From an alpha proteobacterium U9-1i (GTDB lineage: Bacteria > Pseudomonadota > Alphaproteobacteria > Caulobacterales > Aquidulcibacteraceae): a stretch of DNA of 64,000 nucleotides. A program made the translations under genes and the position numbers. The notes under the pieces are model-generated. The model worked only from the letters and a program-made list of their open reading frames with translations. It was not told where the DNA came from and did no database searches. The stretch covers positions 124,001 through 188,000 of the forward strand of contig BBSY01000001.1 in NCBI GenBank assembly GCA_000974665.1, written 5' to 3'. Shown here one piece after another: positions 25,887 to 34,595 of this stretch; the stretch's first letter is position 1; each line of letters opens with the position of its first letter.

Positions 25887-26870
25887 ATGGCTGCACGCCG
25901 GATCGAGCGAGCTCGACCCTCCGCGCATAATGTGCGCGCGCCCTTCATCCTTATTCGCAAACCCAAAAAACCCTGCGCGAAAACACGCCGCGTCCACGCC
26001 ATGACAGCCGCCGGCTGGAGTACGGTGCTGGTCGCCGCCGCCGCGCTGCAATTCGCGGTACTGCCCGATACCGACGCGCGCACCAATCTCGCGTCGCTCG
26101 ACCAACTCGAGTTCAACGCGCCGGCGTTGATGGAAGAAATGCCGGCGCCCGATCCCGCTGAAGTGCGTTTGCTCGCAGCCACGATGTGGGCCGAGGCGCG
26201 CTCTGAAGGCGAAGACGGCATGCGCGCCGTGGGGCACGTGATGGTCAATCGCGTTGGCGATCGCTTCGGCGAAGACCTGCGCACGGTGATCCTGGCGCCG
26301 AAGCAATTCTCGGCGTGGAACCGCGGCGATCCCAACCGTCCGCTGGCGATGAACCCTGATCGCTACGCTACTGGCGGTGAAAGCCTTGAAACCTGGCAAG
26401 CCGCACAGCGTATCGCGCTCGAGGTGCTGACGAAGACCTCCGTCGATCCAACGGAAGGCGCGCTGTTCTATCACACCCGCGCGATCCGTCCGTCCTGGTC
26501 GCGCCATGGACAAGGCCGGCAAGTGATCGGCGCACACGTCTTCTATCGCGACGTGCCTGATTTGCGTCCGCGCCAAGCGCCGGCGCGTATCACCGACATC
26601 TCCACCGGCGGCTTCACGCACGCCAGCGCAACAGAGTCCGCCGTCACGCCAAGCGGCGCCCGCGCCGGCCGCGTCAATGGCGTGATTCAAAGCGCATCGC
26701 GTGACGTCGTCGATGACGTGAACGCGCGCCTGGCGCAGCGTGCGCTGGAGTTGGAAGCGCAAGCGACAACACCCGCGCCCACGCTAACGATCGACGCCCA
26801 AACAGTGGACGTGAGCGCGCCGCCAGCTGCGGCGCCTGTCATGAACAGCGGGCCGGTAACGGCGTTCTAG
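25887..26870 (+). CDS. SleB-type cell wall hydrolase
   Basis: This 327-residue protein carries a hydrolase_2 (SleB) domain, found in enzymes that cut peptidoglycan. A basic N-terminus is followed by a membrane or signal segment, GWSTVLVAAAALQFAVLP. The domain then runs from about residue 90 with ATMWAEARSEGEDGMRAVGHVMVNRV, PKQFSAWNRGD and FYHTRAIRPSWS; the Glu of WAEAR is the likely catalytic acid. The last 100 residues are Ala/Thr-rich and low complexity. The ATG at 25887 was chosen over a GTG at 25872. A repeat element follows. Confidence 0.85.
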   Translation: MAARRIERARPSAHNVRAPFILIRKPKKPCAKTRRVHAMTAAGWSTVLVAAAALQFAVLPDTDARTNLASLDQLEFNAPALMEEMPAPDPAEVRLLAATMWAEARSEGEDGMRAVGHVMVNRVGDRFGEDLRTVILAPKQFSAWNRGDPNRPLAMNPDRYATGGESLETWQAAQRIALEVLTKTSVDPTEGALFYHTRAIRPSWSRHGQGRQVIGAHVFYRDVPDLRPRQAPARITDISTGGFTHASATESAVTPSGARAGRVNGVIQSASRDVVDDVNARLAQRALELEAQATTPAPTLTIDAQTVDVSAPPAAAPVMNSGPVTAF

Positions 26871-26874
26871 CGCT

Positions 26875-27025
26875 CCACCTCCTCCTCGATGGAGGAGGTG
26901 GCCGCGAAGCGGCCGGAGGAGGTGCGCGCGCTGGCGACGAAGGATGAGCCCTGCAGGGCGTGTCCTTTAACACCGAGCGCATCACCCTCCCCGCGCTTCG
27001 CGCGGCCCTCCCATCGAGGGAGGGC
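26875..27025. repeat. Palindromic repeat element
   Basis: A hairpin, CCACCTCCTCCTC-GAT-GGAGGAGGTGG, at 26875-26901 and a second one, GCCCTCCC-ATC-GAGGGAGGGC, at 27005-27025 enclose GCGGCCGGAGGAGGTGCGCGC and GCGCTTCGCGCGG. The internal motif GCGCTTCGCGCG is shared with the element at 12837. This appears to be a third extragenic palindrome unit. Confidence 0.7.
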
Positions 27026-27055
27026 TCGGCGCTCAACTCGGCAGCACGCCAAAAC

Positions 27056-27086
27056 AAAAACGGCGCCGATCACTCGGCGCCGTTTT
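27056..27086. terminator. Bidirectional terminator before petC end
   Basis: AAAACGGCGCCGA and TCGGCGCCGTTTT form a long symmetrical stem with a short loop. On the minus strand it would end the petABC transcript, 22 bases after the petC stop; on the plus strand it could end the SleB transcript. Confidence 0.85.
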
Positions 27087-27108
27087 CGTATTCGGTCGAA
27101 CGCGAGGC

Positions 27109-27954
27109 TTAGTGGCTCTCGTTGCGCCACACGTGCTTGTACGAAAGGTACAAGAGCCCCGCCAGGATCGCGAGGAAGATCAGCGCCATGAGGCCGGTCT
27201 TCTTGCGGGTTTCCATGTGCGGATCGGCGGCCCATTGCAGGAACGTGGTCACGTCACGCGCCTGCTGCTCCACCGTCGCGGCAGTGCCGTCGTCGAACGT
27301 CACCGCACCATCGTTCAGCGGCGGCGGCATGGAGATCAGCTGGCCTGGGAAGTAGCGGTTCACATATTGCGTGCCGCGCGCTTCGCCGGTGTAGCCCGTG
27401 AGCAGCGCATAGATGTAGTCGGCGCCGCCATGCCGGGCCGACGTAATGACCGAAAGATCAGGTGGGTAAGCGCCGCCATTAGCCGCCCGCGCGGCAGGCT
27501 CGTTCGCAAACGGACGGCGGAAATGATCGGAGATGCGGCCCGGACGATCGATCTGCGACCCATCGTTCGGATCGGTATCGCCGATCTGCACGGCGCTTGC
27601 GATCGAACGCACATACGGATTGTCCGTCACAGGGACGAAGCGGCCGCCATGCGCGGGCTTGCCGAGATGCATCTCTTCTTCGCCGGTCTCATGGTTGCGC
27701 ACCATGTAGAGCGCGAACGGCCCACCCTGCTCGCCGAGATGGCGATAGGACATGTAGTCCATCGAGTGGCACGCCGCGCAGACCTGCTGGTAAACCGCAA
27801 AGCCACGCTGCACCGCGCCCATGTCGTAAACGCCGACTGGGCTGTCGAAGCTGAACTTCTCGTCGTGAGGATGTTCGGCTTCGCCGGCGGCGAAAGCCAC
27901 GCCCGCGGCGAGAGCCATTGTCGCGGCGGCGGCGATGATCAACTTGCGCATCAT
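27109..27954 (-). CDS. petC: Cytochrome c1 of the bc1 complex
   Basis: Cytochrome c1 takes electrons from the Rieske protein and passes them to a soluble cytochrome c. The 281-residue product has a signal peptide (MMRKLIIAAAATMALAAGVAFAAG) and the covalent haem site CAACH (Cys59, Cys62, His63). A typical GGRFVPVTDNPYVRS region follows, and a C-terminal membrane anchor (GLMALIFLAILAGLLYLS). The start could be one codon later. It lies directly after petB with one base between petB stop and start, in the order petA-petB-petC, and is followed by a terminator. Confidence 0.96.
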   Translation of the reverse strand: MMRKLIIAAAATMALAAGVAFAAGEAEHPHDEKFSFDSPVGVYDMGAVQRGFAVYQQVCAACHSMDYMSYRHLGEQGGPFALYMVRNHETGEEEMHLGKPAHGGRFVPVTDNPYVRSIASAVQIGDTDPNDGSQIDRPGRISDHFRRPFANEPAARAANGGAYPPDLSVITSARHGGADYIYALLTGYTGEARGTQYVNRYFPGQLISMPPPLNDGAVTFDDGTAATVEQQARDVTTFLQWAADPHMETRKKTGLMALIFLAILAGLLYLSYKHVWRNESH

Positions 27955-27955
27955 C

Positions 27956-29560
27956 TTACGCCCCCTGCTTGGCTTCGCCGGAGATCGGCTTGGCGATCGT
28001 GTCCGGCACGCGGCCAGGTGTTTCGCGCAAACCCAGCACCGGCAGGATCACGAGGAAGAAGAGGAAGTAGTAGAGCGTCAGGATTTGCGAGAGCCGCGTC
28101 ACGGTGAACGTGAACGGCGTGTTGCGCTCAACGCGGAAGAACGGCGCCGCTTGGCCAATCTCGCCCTTCGCTTCGGTGATGTGGGCCTCGAGCTCCTCGC
28201 CGCTCGGCGCGGTCAGCGTGCGCGTTTGTGGCGAACCGCCAGCAACGCTAACGACAGAAGCCTCCGTGCCGCTCAAGCGCTCCACGAACACCATCGAAGC
28301 GCCCTGCTCAGCCAACTCCGCGCGGCGCGCGGCTTCAGCCTCGGCGAACAATTCTGGGCTCGCGGCAGTCAGCGTGCTTTGGCTCACCGTGCCGCCCTCG
28401 ACCCAGTTCATGGTCGCGCTATAGGTTGCCGGCACAATTAGCTTGTTTGGGTTTTGCCCGCCGCACCAACCGAGGATCAGGCACACCACCACGAAGATCA
28501 GGAAGAACTGACGCGCGATCGGGCGATAGCGCATCGACCGCACCTTCGAGGTGTCGAGCCACGGCAGCACGAACAGAATGCCGATCGAGGCGAACATCGC
28601 CAGCACGCCGCCGAGCTTCGAATCGATCGGGCCGATGTTGAAATCGACCGCGCGCAAAATTGCGTAGAACGGCAACAGATACCATTCCGGCACAATCTCC
28701 GGCGGCGTCTGCAGGGCGTTGGCCGGGATGTAATTGTCGGCGTGGCCAAGCGCGTCCGGCATAAAGAACACGAACGTCGCGAACAGGATCAGGAACAGCG
28801 ACGTCGCGAACAGATCCTTCATCGTCGCATGCGGCGTGAACGGCACCGTGTCGCCCTGGGATTTCGGATCGACGCCCGTCGGATTGTTCTGCCCAGCCTC
28901 GTGCAGCGCCCAAACGTGCAGCGCGACAACGCCGGCGATCACGAATGGCAGCAAATAGTGCAGCGAGAAGAAGCGATTGAGCGTCGGCTGGTCGATGGCG
29001 AAGCCGCCCATCAGCCAATGCTTGATGCTTTCGCCAACGATCGGCAGCGCGCCGATCAAATTGGTGATCACAGTCGCGGCCCAGAAGCTCATCTGGCCCC
29101 ACGGCAGCGTGTAGCCAAGAAAGCCCGTGGCCACCATCAGCAGATAGATCACGCAGCCCAGAATCCAGAGCAGCTCACGCGGCGCCTTGTAGGAGCCGTA
29201 GTAGAGCCCGCGGAACATGTGGATGTAGACGGCGAGGAAGAACATGGACGCGCCCACCGCGTGGATCGGCTGGATCAGCCACCCAAACGGAACGTCGCGC
29301 TTGAAGCGCTGCACGCTCTCCATCGCCAGATCGACGTGCGGCACATAATGCATCGCTAGCACGATGCCGGTGACGATCTGCACGACCAGACAGAGCGACA
29401 GCATCGCCCCAAACGTCCACCAATAGTTCAAATTGCGCGGCGTTGGGTACGCGACGAAGCTATCGTGCGCGAGCCGCAGGATCGGCAGGCGCTTGTCGAG
29501 CCAGCGCGTGAAGCCCGAAGCCGGGGTGTACGTGCCGTGGCTGGGAATGTGTCCGCTCAT
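27956..29560 (-). CDS. petB: Cytochrome b of the bc1 complex, with a large insert
   Basis: Cytochrome b carries the two haems and both quinone sites of the bc1 complex. The haem ligands are His100 and His114 in [20 protein letters not shown] and His201 and His215. PEWY at 291-294 is the Qo-site motif. The first 370 residues match the family closely. After LGWCGGQN the protein has about 110 extra residues, 374-485, that are not in usual homologs of about 430 residues. They are rich in Ala, Glu and Ser and lack a membrane helix. The chain then returns to the last helix, [21 protein letters not shown]. The total is 534 residues. The reading frame is unbroken. Confidence 0.95.
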   Translation of the reverse strand: MSGHIPSHGTYTPASGFTRWLDKRLPILRLAHDSFVAYPTPRNLNYWWTFGAMLSLCLVVQIVTGIVLAMHYVPHVDLAMESVQRFKRDVPFGWLIQPIHAVGASMFFLAVYIHMFRGLYYGSYKAPRELLWILGCVIYLLMVATGFLGYTLPWGQMSFWAATVITNLIGALPIVGESIKHWLMGGFAIDQPTLNRFFSLHYLLPFVIAGVVALHVWALHEAGQNNPTGVDPKSQGDTVPFTPHATMKDLFATSLFLILFATFVFFMPDALGHADNYIPANALQTPPEIVPEWYLLPFYAILRAVDFNIGPIDSKLGGVLAMFASIGILFVLPWLDTSKVRSMRYRPIARQFFLIFVVVCLILGWCGGQNPNKLIVPATYSATMNWVEGGTVSQSTLTAASPELFAEAEAARRAELAEQGASMVFVERLSGTEASVVSVAGGSPQTRTLTAPSGEELEAHITEAKGEIGQAAPFFRVERNTPFTFTVTRLSQILTLYYFLFFLVILPVLGLRETPGRVPDTIAKPISGEAKQGA

Positions 29561-29570
29561 GGTCCGCCCC

Positions 29571-30149
29571 TCAGCCGATCCGGATCGTGGTGTCGTTCAT
29601 GTAAACGAACGGCGCGACCAACAGATTGATCGGCGCCGGTCCGCGGCGAATGCGGCCGGAGGTGTCGAAGTCCGAACCGTGGCAGGGGCAGAACCAGCCG
29701 CCGAAGGCGCCGCGATAACCCGGATCGAACGACGGCAGCGGCACGCAACCCAAGTGCGTGCAATTGGCTTGCAGGATCAGCCATTCCGGCTTGCCCGCCG
29801 CGCCATCGGATTGCTTGATCCGATCTTCGTCCTTCTGCGGATCCTTCAAAGTCGCGTAGTCGTCGCGCAGGGCGGCGGCAATCTCGGTCTGCGTGCGGTG
29901 CCGCACAAACACCGGCCGGCCTTGCCACATCACTTTGATCTGCTGGCCAACCTCGACCGCGCTCAAATCCACTTCCGTGGTGGAGAGCGCCAAGGTGTCG
30001 GCGGCTGGGTTCATCTGACCGATGAAGGGCCAGGCCGTGGCGCCCGCACCCACCGCGGCGGCTGAGCCCGCGGCAATGAAAATGAAGTCGCGGCGGCCCT
30101 GGTCTGCGGGCGTGTCATGCCCTGCGCCAGCTGGCTTTGGTTCGGCCAC
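29571..30149 (-). CDS. petA: Rieske iron-sulfur protein of the bc1 complex
   Basis: The Rieske protein accepts an electron from ubiquinol and moves it to cytochrome c1. The 192-residue product begins with a twin-arginine-type anchor: [27 protein letters not shown]. The 2Fe-2S ligands lie in CTHLGC (130-135) and CPCHGS (154-159), which is the normal spacing. Ten bases separate its stop from the petB start. It heads the operon and is divergent from trmL, with the 156 bases at 30150-30305 between the two starts. Confidence 0.97.
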   Translation of the reverse strand: MAEPKPAGAGHDTPADQGRRDFIFIAAGSAAAVGAGATAWPFIGQMNPAADTLALSTTEVDLSAVEVGQQIKVMWQGRPVFVRHRTQTEIAAALRDDYATLKDPQKDEDRIKQSDGAAGKPEWLILQANCTHLGCVPLPSFDPGYRGAFGGWFCPCHGSDFDTSGRIRRGPAPINLLVAPFVYMNDTTIRIG

Positions 30150-30305
30150 GTCGTTCTCCCGAAATTGGCCTCTGAGGCGAGGCCCTTTGGTTCGCGGTCA
30201 AAGCTAGGCTAGTCCGGTCTCCCGGGCGCGATGGCGCAAAGCCGCACGCACCCTGGAATCGATTCCCCGATTTCACCCCGATTCTCCGGCGGTGGAGGCC
30301 ATAAC

Positions 30306-30767
30306 GTGCGGCTCGCTCTCTATCAACCGGACATCCCGCAAAATCTCGGCGCGGCCATTCGCCTCGCCGCCTGTTTCGGCGCCGAACTCGATGTGATCGA
30401 GCCCTGCGGCTTCCTCCTCACCGACAAAAGCCTAAAGCGCGCGGCGCTCGACTACGGCGAGCACGCCAAGATCACCCGCCACGCCTCGTTCGCCACGTTC
30501 CTCACAGCCCTGGAGGGCGCGCGTTTGGTGTTGGTCGAAACCGATGGCCGCGAAGCGCACCACCGTTTCGCCTTCGCCCCTGCCGACGTGCTGATCCTTG
30601 GCCGCGAGAGCGCCGGCTCCTCGCCCGAGCTTTACAAGGCGGCTGCGGCAAGCGTCCGCATCCCCATGGCGGCGGGATTGCGCTCCCTCAATGTGGTGAT
30701 GGCGGGGGCCGTGGTTCTTGCCGAGGCGATGCGCCAAACCAGCGGCTGGGAGCGATTGGAAGCATGA
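30306..30767 (+). CDS. trmL: tRNA (cytidine(34)-2'-O)-methyltransferase
   Basis: TrmL is a SPOUT methyltransferase that methylates the ribose of the wobble base in certain leucine tRNAs. The GTG at 30306 is chosen because GGAGG lies seven bases upstream; it gives 153 residues beginning [19 protein letters not shown], the family start. [13 protein letters not shown] and [16 protein letters not shown] form the trefoil-knot methyl-donor site. Its stop overlaps the hemF ATG (ATGA), so the two are coupled. Confidence 0.94.
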   Translation: MRLALYQPDIPQNLGAAIRLAACFGAELDVIEPCGFLLTDKSLKRAALDYGEHAKITRHASFATFLTALEGARLVLVETDGREAHHRFAFAPADVLILGRESAGSSPELYKAAAASVRIPMAAGLRSLNVVMAGAVVLAEAMRQTSGWERLEA

Positions 30768-31633
30768 CCGACGACCGCAAAGCGCGCGCGAAAGCCTGGT
30801 TTGAGACCCTGCGCGACCAGATCTGCACCGCCTTCGAACAGCTCGAGGACGAGGCCCCCGCCAGCCTCTATCCCGGCCAGCCCGGCCGCTTCGTCAAAAC
30901 CCCCTGGCGGCGGGGCGACGGCCAAGCCGATCTCGGCGGCGGCGTCGCCGGCATGATGCGCGGGCGCTTCTTCGAGAAAGTCGGCGTCCATGTCTCCACC
31001 GTCCACGGCGAATTCAGCTCCGAGTTCGCCAAGAACGTGAAGGGCGCCGCCGACGATCCGCGCTTCTGGGCCAGCGGCATTTCCTTGATCGCGCACCTAC
31101 GCAATCCGCACTGCCCCGCCGCGCACATGAACACGCGCCACATCACGACCACCGAGTGGTGGTTCGGCGGCGGCGGCGACTTGAACCCGACGCAAAGCTA
31201 TCAGCGTAGCGAAACGCACGAAGACGCCATCGCCTTCCACACGCCCTATCGCACCGCCTGCGAGAAGCACGAAGCCGGCCTCTATGCACGCTACAAAAAA
31301 TGGGCCGACGAATATTTTTGGCTACCGCATCGCGGCGAACCGCGCGGAATCGGCGGCATCTTTTACGACCACCACAATGGCGGAGATTGGGAGCGCGACT
31401 TCGCCTTCACCCAAGACGTCGGCCGCGCGTTCCTGGCGGCCTACCTGCCGCTCATGCGCAAACACATGGGCCAGCCTTGGGGCGAAGCCGACCGCGAAGA
31501 ACAACTCGTGCAGCGCGGCCGCTACGTGGAATTCAACCTCCTCTACGACCGCGGCACCACGTTCGGCCTGAAGACCGGCGGCAATGTCGAGAGCATACTT
31601 TCAAGTATGCCGCCGGTCGCGAAATGGCCTTGA
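30764..31633 (+). CDS. hemF: Oxygen-dependent coproporphyrinogen III oxidase
   Basis: HemF converts coproporphyrinogen III to protoporphyrinogen IX with O2 in haem biosynthesis. The 289-residue protein has the family hallmarks [45 protein letters not shown] and ESILSSMPP, with the catalytic region and substrate arginine in the latter. It overlaps trmL by four bases. The nearby bc1 genes, which need haem, are transcribed the other way. A palindromic repeat region follows. Confidence 0.97.
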   Translation: MTDDRKARAKAWFETLRDQICTAFEQLEDEAPASLYPGQPGRFVKTPWRRGDGQADLGGGVAGMMRGRFFEKVGVHVSTVHGEFSSEFAKNVKGAADDPRFWASGISLIAHLRNPHCPAAHMNTRHITTTEWWFGGGGDLNPTQSYQRSETHEDAIAFHTPYRTACEKHEAGLYARYKKWADEYFWLPHRGEPRGIGGIFYDHHNGGDWERDFAFTQDVGRAFLAAYLPLMRKHMGQPWGEADREEQLVQRGRYVEFNLLYDRGTTFGLKTGGNVESILSSMPPVAKWP

Positions 31634-31680
31634 GACCGCTTCTGGCCCGAAGCGGACATGCGCTTCCAACAACTAAGTCC

Positions 31681-31780
31681 GTCATCCCGGACACGCGGAG
31701 CGTGATCCGGGACCCAGTGGCAAACGACGAACCCTTCGATCCCCTGGGTCCCGGCTCTCCCTTCGGTCGGCCGGGATGAC
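31681..31780. repeat. GTCATCCCGG long inverted repeat
   Basis: The element starts GTCATCCCGGACACGCGGAG and ends CCGGCCGGGATGAC, with inner arms ATCCGGGACCC and GGGTCCCGG. The arms form a long imperfect hairpin. It belongs to the GTCATCCCGG-type dispersed repeats common in alphaproteobacterial genomes. The stretch between hemF and doc contains this copy and one more. Confidence 0.8.
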
Positions 31781-31824
31781 GGTGTTCCTCGATGACGTCC
31801 GTCTTCGGCGAAAAGCGGACCCTC

Positions 31825-31916
31825 GTCATTCCGGGATCGCGGAGCGATGCCCGGAATCCAGGGGCAAACGACCTTGGCCCTGGATTCCAGACCGCGCTCC
31901 GCGCGTCTGGAATGAC
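31825..31916. repeat. GTCATTCCGG long inverted repeat, second copy
   Basis: GTCATTCCGGGATCGCGGAG at one end and CGTCTGGAATGAC at the other pair around CCAGGG and CCCTGG arms. It is the same family as 31681-31780, in the opposite internal variant. Together they fill the 297 bases between hemF and the toxin gene. Confidence 0.8.
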
Positions 31917-31930
31917 TGAACGGTGAGCAA

Positions 31931-32320
31931 TCAAACCGCCCGCACATTCTCCCGCAGCCACGCCGCGAACTCGGAATCATCGATCTCATCCGCCGCGAGC
32001 GACAGGCACTGCACAACGACTTCCGCCTCGTCCGCGACAATCTCCACGCCATTCACGTAGAGAAACGCATATGCCGCCAAAAACCCGGTGCGCTTGTTGC
32101 CATCGACAAACGGGGGGTTGCGCATGATGCCCGCCGCATAGAGCGCGCCCAGAGCGACGAGATCGCTCTGGCCATAACTCCATGCGTTGCGCGGACGCGC
32201 CAGCGCCGAGTCCAACAAACCGAGATCAGGCACGCCCGCGCCACCGCCATGTTCGGCGATCTGCTCCTCGTGCATGACCAACACAGACTCGACGCCAAGC
32301 CATTTCGGCTCGATGCTCAT
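31931..32320 (-). CDS. doc: Doc-type Fic toxin with altered active site
   Basis: This 129-residue protein belongs to the death-on-curing branch of the Fic family, whose members phosphorylate or AMPylate target proteins. The Fic motif reads NPPFVDGNKRTG at residues 68-79. The usual form is HPFxDGNKR, so residue 69 is Pro where the catalytic His should be; the codon is CCC at 32114-32116 in a run of six C. The rest, such as EEQIAEHGGGAG near the N-terminus, is normal. The partner antitoxin gene lies upstream with an ATGA overlap. The toxin is probably inactive unless the base is a sequencing error. Confidence 0.9.
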   Translation of the reverse strand: MSIEPKWLGVESVLVMHEEQIAEHGGGAGVPDLGLLDSALARPRNAWSYGQSDLVALGALYAAGIMRNPPFVDGNKRTGFLAAYAFLYVNGVEIVADEAEVVVQCLSLAADEIDDSEFAAWLRENVRAV

Positions 32321-32625
32321 TTCGCCAGCTCACGCAGCGCGTTGCGATAACGCTTCATCGCCCGCCGCGCCGCCTCGATCTGATCCTGAAATTCGCCGTC
32401 GCTGCGTTTGAGCGCCACGCCGTCCGGCGTCTCACTCACGCTCAGCTCATCGCCTTCGCCAACCTTGAGCTTCGCGAGCACGTCCTTCGGCAGCACGATG
32501 CCCAGCGAATTGCCAATCCGGCGCACCTTCAAGGTGCGCCCGGCCGGCTTCGCTGCCGGCGCATCAGCCTGAAAAGCGGCGCCGCCAGCTTCGGAAACGC
32601 CCGGTTTCTTGATTTCATCGGTCAT
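32317..32625 (-). CDS. AbrB/SpoVT-type antitoxin
   Basis: This 102-residue protein has a central SpoVT/AbrB DNA-binding domain, LKVRRIGNSLGIVLPKDVLAKLKVGEGDEL (roughly residues 32-61), typical of antitoxins paired with Doc or MazF toxins. The N-terminal 30 residues are Ala/Pro-rich and disordered; the C-terminal 25 residues form a basic helix that would contact the toxin. Its stop overlaps the doc ATG by four bases. A perfect 20-bp palindrome lies 14 bases before its start and is the likely autoregulatory operator. Confidence 0.88.
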   Translation of the reverse strand: MTDEIKKPGVSEAGGAAFQADAPAAKPAGRTLKVRRIGNSLGIVLPKDVLAKLKVGEGDELSVSETPDGVALKRSDGEFQDQIEAARRAMKRYRNALRELAK

Positions 32626-32638
32626 GCCGGCACCTTAT

Positions 32639-32658
32639 GTTATAACGCGCGTTATAAC
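32639..32658. promoter_or_regulatory. Perfect 20-bp palindrome, toxin-antitoxin operator
   Basis: GTTATAACGCGCGTTATAAC reads the same on both strands. It lies between positions -14 and -33 from the antitoxin start, in AT-rich DNA that also provides a -10-like TATAAC. An AbrB-type antitoxin dimer would fit this site. Autoregulation is inferred from position and symmetry. Confidence 0.8.
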
Positions 32659-32669
32659 AAGCCTTCTTC

Positions 32670-32705
32670 GTCATTCCGGCCGATCGGAGGGAGAGCCGGG
32701 ATGAC
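32670..32705. repeat. Short copy of the GTCATTCCGG inverted repeat
   Basis: GTCATTCCGGCC and GCCGGGATGAC flank CGATCGGAGGGAGA. This is a short member of the repeat family at 31681 and 31825, so the toxin-antitoxin pair is bracketed by copies on both sides. Confidence 0.6.
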
Positions 32706-32807
32706 GAGCCCCTCTATCCCCGCTCAAATCACGCTCCAGCCCTTGCAGCACAAGCACGCGCACAAAATCTATCCAACGCCCTCCCGCGCGGCCGCATACT
32801 GCGTCCC

Positions 32808-33281
32808 ATGACATCCGCCCCATCCCTCAACACAGACGCGCTCCGCGCCATCGTCGCCTTGCTGCGACGTTGGAGCGGGTTCGTGCTGTTGTGGTTGGCG
32901 CGGCTCCCCATCCAACGCTCGCGCGCCGACATCATCCGCATGGAGCGCCGCATCGCCCAACTGATCTTCGGCAGCGCCTTCACCACCGGCTTCGCCCCGG
33001 GCGCACAACGTATGGGATCACACCGCGTCGGCCGCTCCTATCGCGGCAGCTGGCACACGTTCATCTTACGCAACGCGCTGCCGCAACTGAGCGCGTTCAA
33101 TCACGACCGCCTCACGCGCATCAAGCACGTCGCCGCCAACATCGATCGTTACGTCAAACGCTTCATGCGCAAACTCGCGCGCGGCCTACTCATGCGCCGT
33201 TGCGCCAAGCGCGGCGGCGCGCCGCTTGTGCTGATTTCGCACGCGCCGGCAAGCGCGAACGCCTTCGCCGACACTTCATAA
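32808..33281 (+). CDS. Hypothetical arginine-rich protein
   Basis: The 157-residue product is not recognised. It has one hydrophobic stretch near the N-terminus (WSGFVLLWLARL), many arginines and histidines, and ends SHAPASANAFADTS. No Shine-Dalgarno site is visible before the ATG. The frame has GC-rich third positions, which favours coding, but competing frames in the same stretch (32769-33008 minus, 32870-33316 plus) are almost as good. It fills the gap between the toxin-antitoxin operator and the terminator of the FMN reductase gene. Treat it as tentative. Confidence 0.4.
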   Translation: MTSAPSLNTDALRAIVALLRRWSGFVLLWLARLPIQRSRADIIRMERRIAQLIFGSAFTTGFAPGAQRMGSHRVGRSYRGSWHTFILRNALPQLSAFNHDRLTRIKHVAANIDRYVKRFMRKLARGLLMRRCAKRGGAPLVLISHAPASANAFADTS

Positions 33282-33380
33282 CTTGGACCGCCGGCGCCCT
33301 CGCCGGCCAACGCTGACGAACAAAAACGCGGAGTCGCCCTCGACTCTCGCGACGCTTGCGCACGCGCATGGCGCCGCGCC

Positions 33381-33416
33381 AAAAAAAGCGGGTGCGCCCT
33401 GGAGAACGCACCCGCC
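33381..33416 (-). terminator. Intrinsic terminator of the FMN reductase gene
   Basis: On the minus strand GCGGGTGCG and CGCACCCGC form a 9-bp stem followed by TTTTTTT. It lies just after the stop of the gene at 33421. Confidence 0.9.
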
Positions 33417-33420
33417 TCCG

Positions 33421-33996
33421 TTACGCAGCCGCCTTGGTTTCTTCCTTAGCCAGCTGCGTTTCGATCCAATGCGCGAACGCCTTCGCGTAGGTATCGAGGA
33501 AGCCGCGTGTCGCGTCGTTCTTCACTTTGCCGTCAGCGTCGAACAATTCGTGCACGACGCCGATGTAAGCTTCCGGCTGCGGGAGCGTCGGCATGTTCAA
33601 GAAGGCGAGGCTTTGGCGGAGATGATGGTTGGCGCCGAAACCGCCGATGCCGCCCATCGAGCCGGAGATCACGCCCGCCGGCTTGCCGGCGAACACGCTC
33701 TGCCCATACGGGCGCGAGCCGACGTCGATGGCGTTCTTCAACACGCCCGGCACAGAGCGATTATATTCCGGCGTCACGAACAAAACCGCGTCGGCTGCGG
33801 CGATCTCCTGACGGAAGCGCACCCATTGCGCGGGCGGGTTGGCTTCGAGGTCTTCGTTGAAGAACGGCAGATCGCCGATCTCGACGAAGCTAAAGCTGTA
33901 GCCAGCCGGCGCGGCGCCGATCAAAGCTTCTGCGATCTTGCGATTCCAGGAGGCCTTGCGCAGGCTTCCGACAACGATAGCGATTTTGCGGGTCAT
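33421..33996 (-). CDS. NADPH-dependent FMN reductase
   Basis: This 191-residue flavoprotein resembles the YhdA/ChrR group of NADPH-dependent FMN and quinone reductases. The start MTRKIAIVVGSLRKASWNRK is chosen because AGGAG lies eight bases upstream; longer in-frame starts exist to 34086. Flavin-binding features are GSLRKASWNRK and PEYNRSVPGVLKNAIDVGSR, followed by SGSMGGIGG. The family protects against quinones and oxidative stress. It is divergent from a MarR gene, and the 122 bases between them hold an inverted repeat, so MarR may control it. Confidence 0.9.
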   Translation of the reverse strand: MTRKIAIVVGSLRKASWNRKIAEALIGAAPAGYSFSFVEIGDLPFFNEDLEANPPAQWVRFRQEIAAADAVLFVTPEYNRSVPGVLKNAIDVGSRPYGQSVFAGKPAGVISGSMGGIGGFGANHHLRQSLAFLNMPTLPQPEAYIGVVHELFDADGKVKNDATRGFLDTYAKAFAHWIETQLAKEETKAAA

Positions 33997-34089
33997 GCCC
34001 CTCTCCTCTGTTTGCGGAACGGCCTCAGCCGGGGATTTCGAACCGGGTTTGGATCTGAACAGTCCGAACATTGGCTGGGCCCTCAATCT

Positions 34090-34105
34090 TGTTGCCGATG
34101 CAACA
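34090..34105. promoter_or_regulatory. Inverted repeat between FMN reductase and MarR genes
   Basis: TGTTGC and GCAACA are separated by CGAT. The site lies between the divergent genes, 14 bases before the likely marR start. Its symmetry and place suit a MarR dimer. A second TTGATGCAAATGCAA stretch follows. Confidence 0.55.
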
Positions 34106-34118
34106 TAGTGTTAGATTG

Positions 34119-34565
34119 ATGCAAATGCAACAGCCTATTCCGCTCCCCACCAACAAGGACCCCCACGAACGCGCGTGGGTGGCCGTCCAAAGGTTCGGGC
34201 CACGTCTCCTGGAGCGGGTCGAGGAGCGGGTAAAAACCGCCGGATTTCCACCGCTTGAATGGTACGACGTGCTCTGGGCGCTCGAGCGTGAGGGCCCGCT
34301 TCGGCAGCGCGATCTGGCCAACCACATGCTGGCCGCACGATATTCGCTCTCCCGGCTAGTGGACCGCATGGAGGCCGAAGGTCTGGTCGAACGGCGGGAG
34401 TGCCCGGAGGACCTGCGCGGCCAGATGGTCCACGCCACAGAGGCTGGCCAAAAGCTGCGAAAGCAGGCTTGGACCGCCTACGGCCCCGCCATCCAGGCCG
34501 AACTCAGCCCGCTCACGGCCGAGGAAGCCGCGCAGCTCGCGGAATTGCTCTCAAAGCTGGGTTAG
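34119..34565 (+). CDS. MarR family transcriptional regulator
   Basis: This 148-residue winged-helix regulator has LERVEERVKTAGFPPLEWYDVLWALE, then the recognition region GPLRQRDLANHMLAARYSLSRLVDRMEAEGLVERR, and HATEAGQKLRK. These are the MarR DNA-binding and wing motifs. The start is at ATG 34119 or 34125; the frame extends upstream to 34071. It faces the FMN reductase gene, and MarR proteins often repress divergent detoxification genes in response to phenolic or oxidising ligands. An acyltransferase gene follows 30 bases later. Confidence 0.9.
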   Translation: MQMQQPIPLPTNKDPHERAWVAVQRFGPRLLERVEERVKTAGFPPLEWYDVLWALEREGPLRQRDLANHMLAARYSLSRLVDRMEAEGLVERRECPEDLRGQMVHATEAGQKLRKQAWTAYGPAIQAELSPLTAEEAAQLAELLSKLG

Positions 34566-34595
34566 CCGGCCCTTTTCTTGCGTCAGGCGAGTCCG

